From assembly GCF_900148515.1 (NCBI RefSeq), contig NZ_FRXN01000001.1:186001-250000 (forward strand): a stretch of 64,000 nt of DNA. The letters are read 5' to 3'. The notes below the pieces were generated by a model. That model made no database searches, was not told the origin of the DNA, and saw only the letters and a program-made list of their open reading frames with translations. Shown in pieces: positions 1-7,752 of this stretch. Made by a program: the position numbers and the translations under genes. This DNA comes from Algoriphagus zhangzhouensis. Lineage in GTDB: Bacteria > Bacteroidota > Bacteroidia > Cytophagales > Cyclobacteriaceae. Each line of letters opens with the position of its first letter. Positions within the stretch are counted from its first letter, which is position 1.

Positions 1-396
1 GATCAAATCTTATGGCCTGATCACTGTGTTCAGTACACCAAAGGAGCTCAATTTTCCGCTGATCTTAATCAGAGTAACTGGGAGTCTATTTTCCAAAAAG
101 GCACCAATCCCGAGGTGGATTCATATTCTGGGTTTTTTGACAATGCGAGAAGGGGAGATACCGGTTTGGGTGATTTCCTTAAAGAAAAAGGTGTTGAGAC
201 TATTTATATTTGCGGGCTGGCTTTGGACTATTGTGTGAAATTCACAGCCATGGATGGAAAGAGTTTAGGCTTTGATACATATTTGGTCACTGATGCGACC
301 AAAGCAGTGAATTTGGCTCCAGAGGACGGAGATTTAGCTTTAAAAGAAATGGAAGAGGCTGGAATTCATTTGATCACATCCAGCGAAATAGAATAA
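1..396 (+). CDS. pncA: Nicotinamidase, 3' part (PncA)
   Basis: Hydrolyses nicotinamide to nicotinate and ammonia in NAD salvage; cytosolic. The reading frame is open from base 1, so the 5' end lies outside the window; about 131 residues are present. Visible family signatures are WPDHCVQ near the start (metal-binding His), a lysine in FQKGTNPEVDSYSGF that fits the catalytic Lys, and GLALDYCVKFTAMD with the nucleophilic Cys. The stop is followed after 3 bases by the ATG of the thioesterase gene, so the two are probably cotranscribed. Confidence 0.93.
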   Translation, partial: DQILWPDHCVQYTKGAQFSADLNQSNWESIFQKGTNPEVDSYSGFFDNARRGDTGLGDFLKEKGVETIYICGLALDYCVKFTAMDGKSLGFDTYLVTDATKAVNLAPEDGDLALKEMEEAGIHLITSSEIE

Positions 397-399
397 ATC

Positions 400-912
400 A
401 TGTTTGAATTCGATCCAGAGAAACATTACCCGCAGGAGACAGAAAGTCGAGTTGTGATCCGATTTCAGGACTGTGATCCTTTGCGTCACCTGAATAATGC
501 CAAGTACTTTGACTATTTCTTCAATGCAAGAGAGGATCAGGTTCCCAAGCTTTATGGATTGGAAATGATAGATCTGATTAGGAAATACAATGCCGCATGG
601 GTGATTTACAATCACAACATCAGCTATGTCAAGCCGGCCATGGTCGGAGAGTGGGTGAGGATTATGAGCCGGGTGATCTGGCACAATCACAATACTATCG
701 TGGTGGAATATTACATGACTGATGATTCGAAGACCCAGCTGAAAACGGTGCTATGGTCTACCATGCGCTATGTGACATTGGCAGAAGGAAAATCAACAGA
801 TCATAGTGGGGCAGTTTTAGACTTCTTGAAAGCGACTTCCGGTGATATTGATGTCTCAGATATGGATATTAAGGACCGCGTAAAGCAACTTGCAAAGGAA
901 CTGAAGAAGTAG
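400..912 (+). CDS. Acyl-CoA thioesterase, hotdog fold (4HBT/YbgC-like)
   Basis: A 170-residue single-domain hotdog protein. The N-terminal segment RFQDCDPLRHLNNAKYFDYF matches the YbgC/FadM-type active-site helix, where the Asp of the DxDxxxHxNN pattern is the catalytic acid. It is expected to hydrolyse acyl-CoA or acyl-ACP thioesters in the cytosol; the chain length preferred cannot be read from sequence. The ATG lies 3 bases after the pncA stop. A hairpin terminator follows. No operon partner suggests a specific pathway. Confidence 0.85.
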   Translation: MFEFDPEKHYPQETESRVVIRFQDCDPLRHLNNAKYFDYFFNAREDQVPKLYGLEMIDLIRKYNAAWVIYNHNISYVKPAMVGEWVRIMSRVIWHNHNTIVVEYYMTDDSKTQLKTVLWSTMRYVTLAEGKSTDHSGAVLDFLKATSGDIDVSDMDIKDRVKQLAKELKK

Positions 913-941
913 ATTGTCCGAAAAAATGAATCCCAACGAAC

Positions 942-973
942 AAAGCTTGTACGGTATCGTACAGGCTTTTTCT
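942..973 (+). terminator. Rho-independent terminator after the thioesterase gene
   Basis: Stem AAGCTTGTAC / GTACAGGCTT (10 bp, one G-U pair) with a 6-nt loop, followed directly by a T run. Confidence 0.8.
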
Positions 974-1262
974 TTGGAATCAGAATGAAAAATTTTTTTT
1001 GAAGCTTTTTTAAAATTTAATTCTGAAAATTTTTCTTAAAAAGTGTAACCTTTTCAAATGTAGAAAAATGCCCGTTTAGACTGAGATAGGCTGTTTTTTT
1101 GGATTTTAAGAATTACGAAATCATATTTTTTTGAGCTTGTTAAAAGAGCATTTTCCCTTAAATTTTCTAAAAATCATCTTTTCAGAAAAAGGAAATGGGA
1201 TTTAGAAAATTTGGTTTGGTATGCCATTGGAAACAAGGAGAGCATATCTAAACCAACAAAAA
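974..1262 (+). promoter_or_regulatory. AT-rich leader/promoter cassette of the first paralogue
   Basis: About 290 bases without a gene. Three blocks recur in the same order before the second paralogue at 3568: TTTTCTAAAAATCATC at 1163-1178, TTTGGTATG(N3)TTGG at 1215-1230, and CTAAACCAACAAAA just before the ATG. The distance between the first two blocks is 36 bases here and 37 in the second copy. The middle block has a GG-to-G(C) spacing reminiscent of a -24/-12 (sigma-54) promoter. That last reading is inference. Confidence 0.5.
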
Positions 1263-1850
1263 ATGAAAACTTTATTATCACTAGTAGCAGCTGGACTTTT
1301 AGCTAGTACAAGTATAGCAAACGCCAGCAATGAAGATTTGAAAGACGTAGCAACTGTAGTTGCAAAGGATCAAAAAGTAAGCCTTTACTTGAATCAAGAA
1401 AGCGGTCCTGTAAAGGTTACCCTTTTGGATGAAAGAGGTAAAGTTTTGGCAAAGTCCAAAATTAAAGACTATGACAAGGATGTTGTTCTTCCTTATAACT
1501 TGGAGAATCTACCTGAAGGAAATTACTCTTTGGAGGTAAGTTCAAATGAGGATCAAATGATCTATGATTTCACCACTACCAAATCAGAATTTCAGCCAGT
1601 TGCGCCAAAAATGATGGCATATGGCAAAGAGATAGATAATAATTCTCTGAGATTGACTGTAATCGGTCTGCAAGAGCCTGGAGTTGAGGTTACTTTTAGA
1701 GAGAAATTCTCCAACGAAGTATTGCTTACTGAAGAAGTGGATCAGCCAGAAGGTTTCACCAAAATCTATAAGTTCAAAAATATTGACACTTCTGATGTAA
1801 TGGTCGAGATCAAAGACAAAAAGGGAACTGTAAAGTCTCTATTCTTTTAA
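1263..1850 (+). CDS. Secreted protein of unknown function, paralogue 1
   Basis: I do not recognise a named family. The product is 195 residues: a signal peptide (MKTLLSLVAAGLLASTSIANA) followed by about 175 residues of predicted beta-strand-rich sequence. Two segments resemble Ig/FN-like strands, VKVTLLDERGKVLAKSKI and LPEGNYSLEVSS, the latter like the ends of T9SS-type or bacterial Ig modules. It is clearly homologous along its full length to the protein at 3568-4155 (shared MAYGK.ID and VIGL.EPGV segments, and K.G at the C-terminus). The ATG at 1263 is preferred over an upstream ATG at 1221 because the signal peptide begins there and the paralogue starts at the same point. Probably periplasmic or surface located. 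Confidence 0.75.
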   Translation: MKTLLSLVAAGLLASTSIANASNEDLKDVATVVAKDQKVSLYLNQESGPVKVTLLDERGKVLAKSKIKDYDKDVVLPYNLENLPEGNYSLEVSSNEDQMIYDFTTTKSEFQPVAPKMMAYGKEIDNNSLRLTVIGLQEPGVEVTFREKFSNEVLLTEEVDQPEGFTKIYKFKNIDTSDVMVEIKDKKGTVKSLFF

Positions 1851-1874
1851 AAAGATTTAATTGATAAGTCAAAG

Positions 1875-1902
1875 AGCCATTCCGAAAGGGATGGCTTTTT
1901 TT
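1875..1902 (+). terminator. Terminator of the first paralogue
   Basis: AGCCATTCC, loop GAAA, GGGATGGCT, then TTTTTT; a strong intrinsic terminator 24 bases after the stop. Confidence 0.85.
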
Positions 1903-1908
1903 ATGGAA

Positions 1909-2388
1909 TTAGTCTTCTAATTTTTGATAGACTAAATAAGGTCCGTCACAGGGAGCCCAGATGATATTCTCCAGAGTTCCTTCTTTGGAAATGTGAAGGT
2001 ATTCCTTTTCAATATCTCCACTTGAACAATTGTAGGCATATGCATCGCCTCCAGTTTGGCTTAGGACTGCTACTGCCAGATAATTTTCATTGAAATCTTC
2101 CGAGATTTCATCGATTTCATAGGTGCCAGTGGCTGATGCTTTGTAATCCTCATCCTCTACAGTTTTACTATAAGTTCCATCATTAAAGAAAGTATATACC
2201 TCTTTTCGCTTTAAATCATCTCCTTCGAGCACAATATTGATCATAGAGCCCATGCTCTTGACTAGCTTCCATTCTCCTTCTAGAAAGGATCTATTAGGGT
2301 CAATAATCAGCTCAGGTTCATTTTGGACCAGCCCACAAGCACTAAGTTGAAACAGAATAAATAAAGGAAGTAGAGAAAGCCTTTTCAT
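1909..2388 (-). CDS. Lipocalin-like lipoprotein
   Basis: 159 residues with a lipoprotein signal (LFQLSAC, lipidated Cys at 18). The mature part has the shape of Bacteroidota lipocalin-like proteins: LEGEWKLVKS near the start, YTFFNDGTYSKT, GTYEID and a late YLVYQKL strand. These typically form a small outer-membrane-anchored beta-barrel; the ligand is unknown. It converges with the first paralogue, sharing a 58-base gap that holds that gene's terminator. Confidence 0.65.
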   Translation of the reverse strand: MKRLSLLPLFILFQLSACGLVQNEPELIIDPNRSFLEGEWKLVKSMGSMINIVLEGDDLKRKEVYTFFNDGTYSKTVEDEDYKASATGTYEIDEISEDFNENYLAVAVLSQTGGDAYAYNCSSGDIEKEYLHISKEGTLENIIWAPCDGPYLVYQKLED

Positions 2389-2454
2389 AACGATTTTGAA
2401 GTTTTATTTCAGACGATATTTGAAAAGAATCTGCGATAAGCTTTCTGATGGATA

Positions 2455-2515
2455 TTTTCGGCTCGGCTAAGACTAGTGCGGGTTTTGAGCAAGCGCTGAA
2501 GTCGCGTGAGACGGA
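2455..2515. repeat. GC-rich intergenic patch, possible degenerate repeat
   Basis: About 60 bases (TTTTCGGCTCGGCTAAGACT onward, ending at GTGAGACGG) are clearly richer in G+C than the surrounding AT-rich spacer and encode nothing. The patch lies downstream of the orphan SMI1/KNR4 gene. It may be a remnant of a dispersed repeat or mobile element; this cannot be decided from one window. Confidence 0.2.
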
Positions 2516-2581
2516 TTTTTATTAGGATTTGTAATTTACTTCATCTATTTAAATAGGTTAGGTAATTGATATATGAAGTTT

Positions 2582-3037
2582 TTAATATTCATCTTCCATT
2601 GTTTTGTCCAACCAATCAATAAAATTTTCCCAATTATTATTTGAGCCAGATTCTATTTCGTTGGTGTTATGGTTAAAAATCACGATGGGAACTTCGGGAT
2701 AAGAACTTCGATTGTCAAAACACCAAAAGTCTCCATTGTCTTGTTTGAAAGGTGTTAGATATTGAGGAAATTCTAATTCAGCGTAATCTTTTAAAACTTC
2801 TTCCAAATTCATATAAGGGTCAAGTTCATTATTAGCAAAACCAAATCCCTCAAATGCAAAATCTCCAATTGGAACTTCTAAACAGTATTTTAATTGAAAG
2901 TCAATAAATGACTTTGGAAATTTGCAATAATATTTTTCAACCAGTTCATTCAAATACGTTTCATTTGGCTGGGGACAGTTTTGCGGAAATGCTGGTTCTC
3001 GGTCAGGATATTTTTCTTTTAAATCTTCGAATGTCAT
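2582..3037 (-). CDS. SMI1/KNR4 (SUKH) family protein
   Basis: 151 residues. It has the SUKH-fold pattern: an N-terminal helix with the Y...N.LE-type region (LNELVEKYYCKFPKSFIDFQ), GDFAFEGFGF, a Y..LEEVLKDYAE helix, the strand DNGDFWCFDN, PEVPIVIFNH and a C-terminal NWENFIDWLDK helix. Family members are immunity proteins for polymorphic toxins or regulators. No toxin gene is next to it, so it is an orphan. Its codons are more AT-rich than most neighbours, consistent with acquisition. Function is inferred from fold only. Confidence 0.75.
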   Translation of the reverse strand: MTFEDLKEKYPDREPAFPQNCPQPNETYLNELVEKYYCKFPKSFIDFQLKYCLEVPIGDFAFEGFGFANNELDPYMNLEEVLKDYAELEFPQYLTPFKQDNGDFWCFDNRSSYPEVPIVIFNHNTNEIESGSNNNWENFIDWLDKTMEDEY

Positions 3038-3567
3038 TTTTGGTCAAATTGGGAACAACTGATTATTAAAATAAGTGTTTGGAAAATAAACTCCTTCAAT
3101 TTGAGATAATTATAGAAAGGGTTTAGTCATCTTTCGGATATGATTTCTTCATAAAAACTTGATTTTCAGGCTTCGCAATCGATTGAGTGTTCGGAAATTT
3201 TGTGTCTGTGCGGACAAGAGATGTACACAAGCGTACAGGTTAGAACGATCCAATAAAATTGACTTATGTCAAAAATATTTTTTTGAAAATTATTTTTCCT
3301 TAACAAACACAATAAGCTGTAACCTTGGCATTTTTCGAAAACCATACAAAAGTGTACGGCACTGTGACAACCGAACGGAAAAGTGTACAGAAGAAATACA
3401 GGTTTTGTTAAAAAATGGTCAACTGAACAGAATAATATTTTGTGTAAATCTTAATTTTTCTAAAAATCATCCCATTCGATATAGTGGGTTTTGGCATGCC
3501 AAACCTGATTTGGTATGTGGTTGGCATAAGGTAAATCACAACATTGCTAAACCAACAAAACTACACT
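3038..3567 (+). promoter_or_regulatory. 530-bp intergenic region with promoter cassette of the second paralogue
   Basis: Holds the second copy of the promoter cassette (AATTTTTCTAAAAATCATC 3453-3471; TTTGGTATGTGGTTGGCA 3509-3526; CTAAACCAACAAAA before the ATG). Further upstream is a cluster of GTAC motifs: a perfect inverted repeat TGTAC-N6-GTACA at 3222-3237, GTGTACGG at 3352-3359 and AGTGTACAG at 3382-3390. An imperfect copy of the LacI-type operator (CGCAATCGATTGAG) is at 3174-3187. A 156-codon open frame across it shows no protein-like composition and overlaps the real signal-peptide start, so it was not called. Confidence 0.5.
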
Positions 3568-4155
3568 ATGAAAACTTTATTCACTTTCGCACTAGCCGGA
3601 CTTTTAGCTACAAGCGCTCTGGCATCTAATGACAACGAAGATTTAATGGCACTTTCTGACGCAAGAGCTAAGTTCAAGAAAGTCAATGTATTATTAAAAG
3701 AGGGAGTAGGCAAAGCCAAAGTGGCTATCATGGATGAAAATGGAAAAATCCTTCATCAAAGAAAAGTAAAAGCCACTGACGAAAACGTTTTGGTCCCTTA
3801 TGATTTGAATAGCCTTCCTTGTGGAGAATATCAAGTGAAAATCACTACTGAAGATGAAGAAGTAACCTATACAGTTGAGACTTTTGACAAAAAGAAAGAG
3901 ATCAGAGAGTATCCTCTAATGGCTTATGGTAAAATCATCGACGGTGAAACCATCAACTTGGCTGTTATCGGATTGACTGAGCCAGGGGTAGATGTGAAAA
4001 TCAGATACGAAGACACTGACAAATTGATTTATGCTGAGACAATTGATCATCCAGACGGGTTCCGTAAGGATTACAAATTGGAAGGTGTAAATCCTGAAGA
4101 TGTTTATCTAGAAGTAAAAGATGTAAAAGGAAGAACTCGAATCCTTCATTTCTAA
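3568..4155 (+). CDS. Secreted protein of unknown function, paralogue 2
   Basis: 195 residues, a full-length paralogue of the 1263-1850 product; by eye roughly 40% of positions are shared. Signal peptide MKTLFTFALAGLLATSALA, then NEDLMALSDARAKFKKVNVL. The shared core includes VPYDLNSLP.GEY, MAYGKIIDG, AVIGLTEPGVD and EVKDVKGR near the C-terminus. No catalytic motif is visible; the mature protein is charged and looks like two small beta-sandwich repeats. The ATG at 3568 is chosen because the signal peptide starts there. Followed by a strong terminator, so it is monocistronic. Confidence 0.75.
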   Translation: MKTLFTFALAGLLATSALASNDNEDLMALSDARAKFKKVNVLLKEGVGKAKVAIMDENGKILHQRKVKATDENVLVPYDLNSLPCGEYQVKITTEDEEVTYTVETFDKKKEIREYPLMAYGKIIDGETINLAVIGLTEPGVDVKIRYEDTDKLIYAETIDHPDGFRKDYKLEGVNPEDVYLEVKDVKGRTRILHF

Positions 4156-4175
4156 ACTAAACCAGCTTTGAAGGT

Positions 4176-4203
4176 AGTCCCGGAGAAATCCGGGACTTTT
4201 TTT
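4176..4203 (+). terminator. Terminator of the second paralogue
   Basis: Perfect 9-bp stem AGTCCCGGA / TCCGGGACT with a GAAA loop and a T7 tail. Confidence 0.9.
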
Positions 4204-4212
4204 ATGTAAAAA

Positions 4213-5439
4213 TTATTGGGCCATGTGGTCGCTGATTGCCGCCGCCAATTTTTCTAGATCTTGATTTAAAATGGCTTTATTAACTTCTAGGACTTGATTT
4301 TTTTCTTTTTCTGGTAATGCGTCAAATCCATAAAAAGCCCCTAAAATACCTCCAGCCAATGCTGCTGTAGTGTCATTATCACGACCATAATTGGTTAGGA
4401 AAATCAGGGTCTTCATAAAGTCGAAATCAGCATAAACCATGGCTGTGATAGTTTGCAGGTAGATTTCTCCCGCATGAAAAGGCATGTCCTGCAGCCTTTG
4501 ATCCAGTTGCTCAAATGCAAATTTCAAAGCAGAACTTTCTGGATCGAAATAGGTACCCAAACTATCCATGGTTTTTGCTTCATTGGCTATCCAGATGGCA
4601 TCTTTGAAGATTCGATCGGCTGTTCTTCCAACCAACCTACTTTGAAAATAATGGGATGGATCCAATTTTTGACTCGCCAATAAAGAATCAACTGTTGTCC
4701 CTTTTTTCATCCCCGCGGCGGTCATAGCAGCAGCCATTGCGGTTAAGTCTTTTGCATAACCCAAATCATAAATGGAGAGCTTAAAGGCCTCCTCATAGGC
4801 TTTCTTGGGGTTTCCTGGAAAATAAACTCCCAAGCTCGGTGCATACAAAAGGCCTGCACAAACCATTTCCCCTCCATAAAATCGACCCAAGGAATCTGCA
4901 TATCCCGTCAAATCATTATTCAGGAAAGGTTGACTGACCTTTGCCCATTCCTGAAGCCATCCGACTCGCAAGAATGCGTTTTCAATTCCAATCTTATCAA
5001 AGCTATCAAGTTGGGATAATTGATCAAAGTACTCTTTGTATCGCTGGTAAATTTGGGAAGCGAAGTCCTGCGGATTGAGTTCGTTAGAGGATTGGGTCAG
5101 TAGGTATTCACCTGCCAAAACTTTCCAGCGGGTATCGTCTGTGGTTCCTCCAGCTGGTAGATCGGCTACCCAAATACCTTCGGGAGAAACTTCACGAACC
5201 ATCGTGTCCAAGCTCGTGACAAATCCATATGTGGCCTGAATGTCATTTCTGGACCACATTTCTGTTGGGGCTCCCATGGCGTCTCCGATAGCTGCACCCA
5301 CGATCATTCCTTTGATTTTGTCTGTAAGCTCAAATTTTGAGAGCCCTGATTCAGCCAATTTATCTATATGCTCAGATTTTGGTGGACTACATGATGCCAA
5401 AAGCCAAACAAAGAACAGGATGGATAAGCCGTATTTCAT
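4213..5439 (-). CDS. ADP-ribosylglycohydrolase family lipoprotein
   Basis: 408 residues. A lipoprotein signal (LLASC, Cys17) is followed by the ADP-ribosylglycohydrolase/DraG fold. The binuclear-metal motifs are present: GDAMGAPTE (52-60), GGTTDDT (97-103) and GRDNDTTA (352-359). Family enzymes cleave N- or O-glycosidic ADP-ribose bonds, and some act on related nucleoside-like substrates. Here the enzyme is exported and membrane-anchored, unlike the cytosolic DraG. Its ATG overlaps the end of the upstream kinase gene by 4 bases (translational coupling), suggesting a shared salvage pathway. The substrate is unknown. Confidence 0.88.
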   Translation of the reverse strand: MKYGLSILFFVWLLASCSPPKSEHIDKLAESGLSKFELTDKIKGMIVGAAIGDAMGAPTEMWSRNDIQATYGFVTSLDTMVREVSPEGIWVADLPAGGTTDDTRWKVLAGEYLLTQSSNELNPQDFASQIYQRYKEYFDQLSQLDSFDKIGIENAFLRVGWLQEWAKVSQPFLNNDLTGYADSLGRFYGGEMVCAGLLYAPSLGVYFPGNPKKAYEEAFKLSIYDLGYAKDLTAMAAAMTAAGMKKGTTVDSLLASQKLDPSHYFQSRLVGRTADRIFKDAIWIANEAKTMDSLGTYFDPESSALKFAFEQLDQRLQDMPFHAGEIYLQTITAMVYADFDFMKTLIFLTNYGRDNDTTAALAGGILGAFYGFDALPEKEKNQVLEVNKAILNQDLEKLAAAISDHMAQ

Positions 5440-6395
5440 GATAGGATGAATTTTCTGGCCTTTTCCATTAAGGCTTTCTTCTTTTCCAAACTTAGATTCA
5501 ATGGTAATTGAGCTATTCCTATTAGTCTTCTGAGTAATTCCACCCCTCGATATTGATTAGCTAACCGGGCGTCGAAAGACTTGTAATAGTTTAATTCTAT
5601 AGCGTTTTCAAAAGACTCAGTCATTCCACAGAAATCTCCATGAGCCAAGAAAACACCAAGGTCGAATTCTGCATCCCCCAGAAAGCTAAATTCCGGGTCG
5701 ATTACCCTGATTTCACCAGAGGAACTGATCCAGCTTCCTGGATAAAAATCTCCATGCAAAAGAGTATTTCCAGTACTTAGATATCGATTTCCAAGCTTTT
5801 CTATTTCTTGTTTCAGTTTTGAGTCCTTCTTCCAGTCAAAACTCAATTCTTGTAAGCCAGACTGGATTGTGTCTAGATCAAAGCCATTTTCTTCCATGAA
5901 AGGAAAATGAAATACGTGCTCATGATTCAGCTTTCTCATTTCCATATTTTCTGGAAAAGTAGAAATGGGAAGCTTGTGCAGCGTGTCTAAATAAGTGACT
6001 AAATCCATCAATTGATCAGAGGTCAATTCTCTTGATTGAGAATACAAGCCGGAAAAATCGCCTTCATCACCTAAATCTTGGGTGACTAGGGTATGGTCAG
6101 TAATACAGTATTTTAGGATTTCGGGTGAGTAAGCTGCCAAAAACTTGTTCGAATTGATTATGTAGTAAAAGTTGAATTCTACGTCGATCCTGTCAATGGG
6201 GGCCGGTATCTGAGGGAATTTCCGAACGTAAGGTTTGGATTGTTTGAGGATAATGGAGCGCTGGTTGGTTTTTACCCTCAGTACAACATTCATATTACTT
6301 TCACCAGCAGGTGCAATAGAAATGATGGATTCTTCGGGGTTCCAAATATCGAGTTGGAATAAGTCCTCTGGAAGAGATTCATATGTTAATTGCAT
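5436..6395 (-). CDS. Aminoglycoside phosphotransferase/methylthioribose-kinase-like small-molecule kinase
   Basis: 319 residues with a protein-kinase-like APH fold. Catalytic loop HGDFYPGSW (214-222) and metal-binding IDPEFSF (232-238) followed by FDLGVFLAHG, a pattern closest to methylthioribose kinases and choline kinase-like enzymes. The N-terminal SNMNVVLRVKT is a likely nucleotide-binding region and IILKQSKP carries the ATP-contacting Lys. It is the first gene of a two-gene unit with the ADP-ribosylglycohydrolase lipoprotein, so it may phosphorylate a sugar or nucleoside released by that enzyme. This link is inference. Confidence 0.7.
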   Translation of the reverse strand: MQLTYESLPEDLFQLDIWNPEESIISIAPAGESNMNVVLRVKTNQRSIILKQSKPYVRKFPQIPAPIDRIDVEFNFYYIINSNKFLAAYSPEILKYCITDHTLVTQDLGDEGDFSGLYSQSRELTSDQLMDLVTYLDTLHKLPISTFPENMEMRKLNHEHVFHFPFMEENGFDLDTIQSGLQELSFDWKKDSKLKQEIEKLGNRYLSTGNTLLHGDFYPGSWISSSGEIRVIDPEFSFLGDAEFDLGVFLAHGDFCGMTESFENAIELNYYKSFDARLANQYRGVELLRRLIGIAQLPLNLSLEKKKALMEKARKFILS

Positions 6396-6546
6396 GAATT
6401 TGGTTGATTAAGTAGGGTAAAATAAGGCGAATATTTAAATAATGGAACCTCTTTTTTATCTAGGATTTTTGAAATCAAATATGCCTACAGGCCTCCTAAA
6501 TGATGTATTTTTTTATTTTTGAAAGAATCTAAAATATATAAACCCA

Positions 6547-7704
6547 ATGTTTGGACTACCTAGAATGTTATTTACGGAAGAGCATGAACTCTTTCGGCAA
6601 AGTGTTAGAGATTTTATAGCCAAGGAGATCACTCCTCATAACGCCGAATGGGAGAAGCAAAAGATGGTTTCCCGCGAATCTTGGCTCAAGTTTGGTGAGA
6701 ATGGATTTTTGGGAATTCAGGCTCCAGAAGAGTTAGGAGGGATGAATATTCAAGATTTTAGGTTCAATGCCATTTTGATTGAAGAATTAGGGTTGAGCGG
6801 TTGTTCTGGACCTGCGATTGGTTATCCTTTGCACAGTGATATTGTGATGCCCTATATTTTGCATTATGGTACTCAGGCTGTTTTAGAAAAATACATCCCG
6901 AAAATGATTTTGGGTGAATATATTGGTGCTGTTGCCATGACAGAACCAGGAGCTGGGTCTGATTTGCAGGGGATAAGGACTTCCGCGGTAGATCAAGGGG
7001 ATCATTATTTGGTGAATGGATCCAAGACTTTTATCACCAATGGATATTTGTCAGACGTGGTAGTGGTTGCTGTAAAAACGGATCCTTCCAAAGGTGCTAA
7101 AGGGATTTCATTGATCCTCATGGATAGTGACATGGAAGGTTACACGAAAGGGAAACCTTTTGAAAAAGTAGGCCTTCATGCTCAAGATACCTGCGAGCTA
7201 TTTTTTGAGGATGTAAAAGTGCCCAAAGAGAATTTGTTGGGTAAGGAAGGAGAGGGATTCAAATATTTAATGACCGAATTAGCTCAAGAGCGCTTGGTAG
7301 TTGCTTTGGCTGCCGTAGCTTTGGGAGAATATATGCTCCAATCTACTGTGGAATACGTGAAGGAAAGAAAAGCTTTCAACAAAAGCCTTTCAGAATTCCA
7401 GAATACAAGGTTCAAGTTAGCTGAAATGACTGCTGCTTTGGAGCAAGGTAGGATTTATTGTGACTATTTGGTCCAATTACATAATGAAGGAAAGTTGGAT
7501 TCGGCAATGGCTTCAGCTGCTAAATACAATATGACAGAGCTTCAATGTAAAGTGGCCGATGAATGTGTCCAGCTTCATGGAGGCTATGGCTACATGTGGG
7601 AGTATGGGGTTGCAAGGGCCTATGCGGATGCAAGAGTCCAGCGAATTTATGCCGGAACTAATGAAATTATGAAGGAGTTAATAGCCCGAAAAATATTGAA
7701 ATAA
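6547..7704 (+). CDS. Acyl-CoA dehydrogenase
   Basis: 385 residues with the three ACAD domains: N-terminal helical domain (8-125), beta domain with AMTEPGAGSDL (130-140) that binds FAD, and C-terminal helical domain with LHGGYGYMWEYG. FAD-dependent alpha,beta-dehydrogenation of acyl-CoA. The position used by MCAD for its base is Ala here (YAGTNEI), while Glu261 in LGEYMLQSTVEY aligns with the catalytic Glu of long-chain and isovaleryl-CoA dehydrogenases, so the LCAD/IVD arrangement is likely. An internal ATG at 6565 (MLFTEEHE) is an equally plausible start. Followed 48 bases later by an acyl-CoA ligase: a beta-oxidation pair. Confidence 0.92.
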   Translation: MFGLPRMLFTEEHELFRQSVRDFIAKEITPHNAEWEKQKMVSRESWLKFGENGFLGIQAPEELGGMNIQDFRFNAILIEELGLSGCSGPAIGYPLHSDIVMPYILHYGTQAVLEKYIPKMILGEYIGAVAMTEPGAGSDLQGIRTSAVDQGDHYLVNGSKTFITNGYLSDVVVVAVKTDPSKGAKGISLILMDSDMEGYTKGKPFEKVGLHAQDTCELFFEDVKVPKENLLGKEGEGFKYLMTELAQERLVVALAAVALGEYMLQSTVEYVKERKAFNKSLSEFQNTRFKLAEMTAALEQGRIYCDYLVQLHNEGKLDSAMASAAKYNMTELQCKVADECVQLHGGYGYMWEYGVARAYADARVQRIYAGTNEIMKELIARKILK

Positions 7705-7752
7705 GAGTATATTCAATCTTTGAACCCACAGAATCACCCAAAAAACCTGATA

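Noticed and set aside
3159..3629. 156-codon open frame upstream of paralogue 2
   Set aside because: It covers the conserved promoter blocks and enters the real gene in another frame; its composition is not protein-like and its Cys/Arg/Asn-rich sequence matches nothing I recognise.
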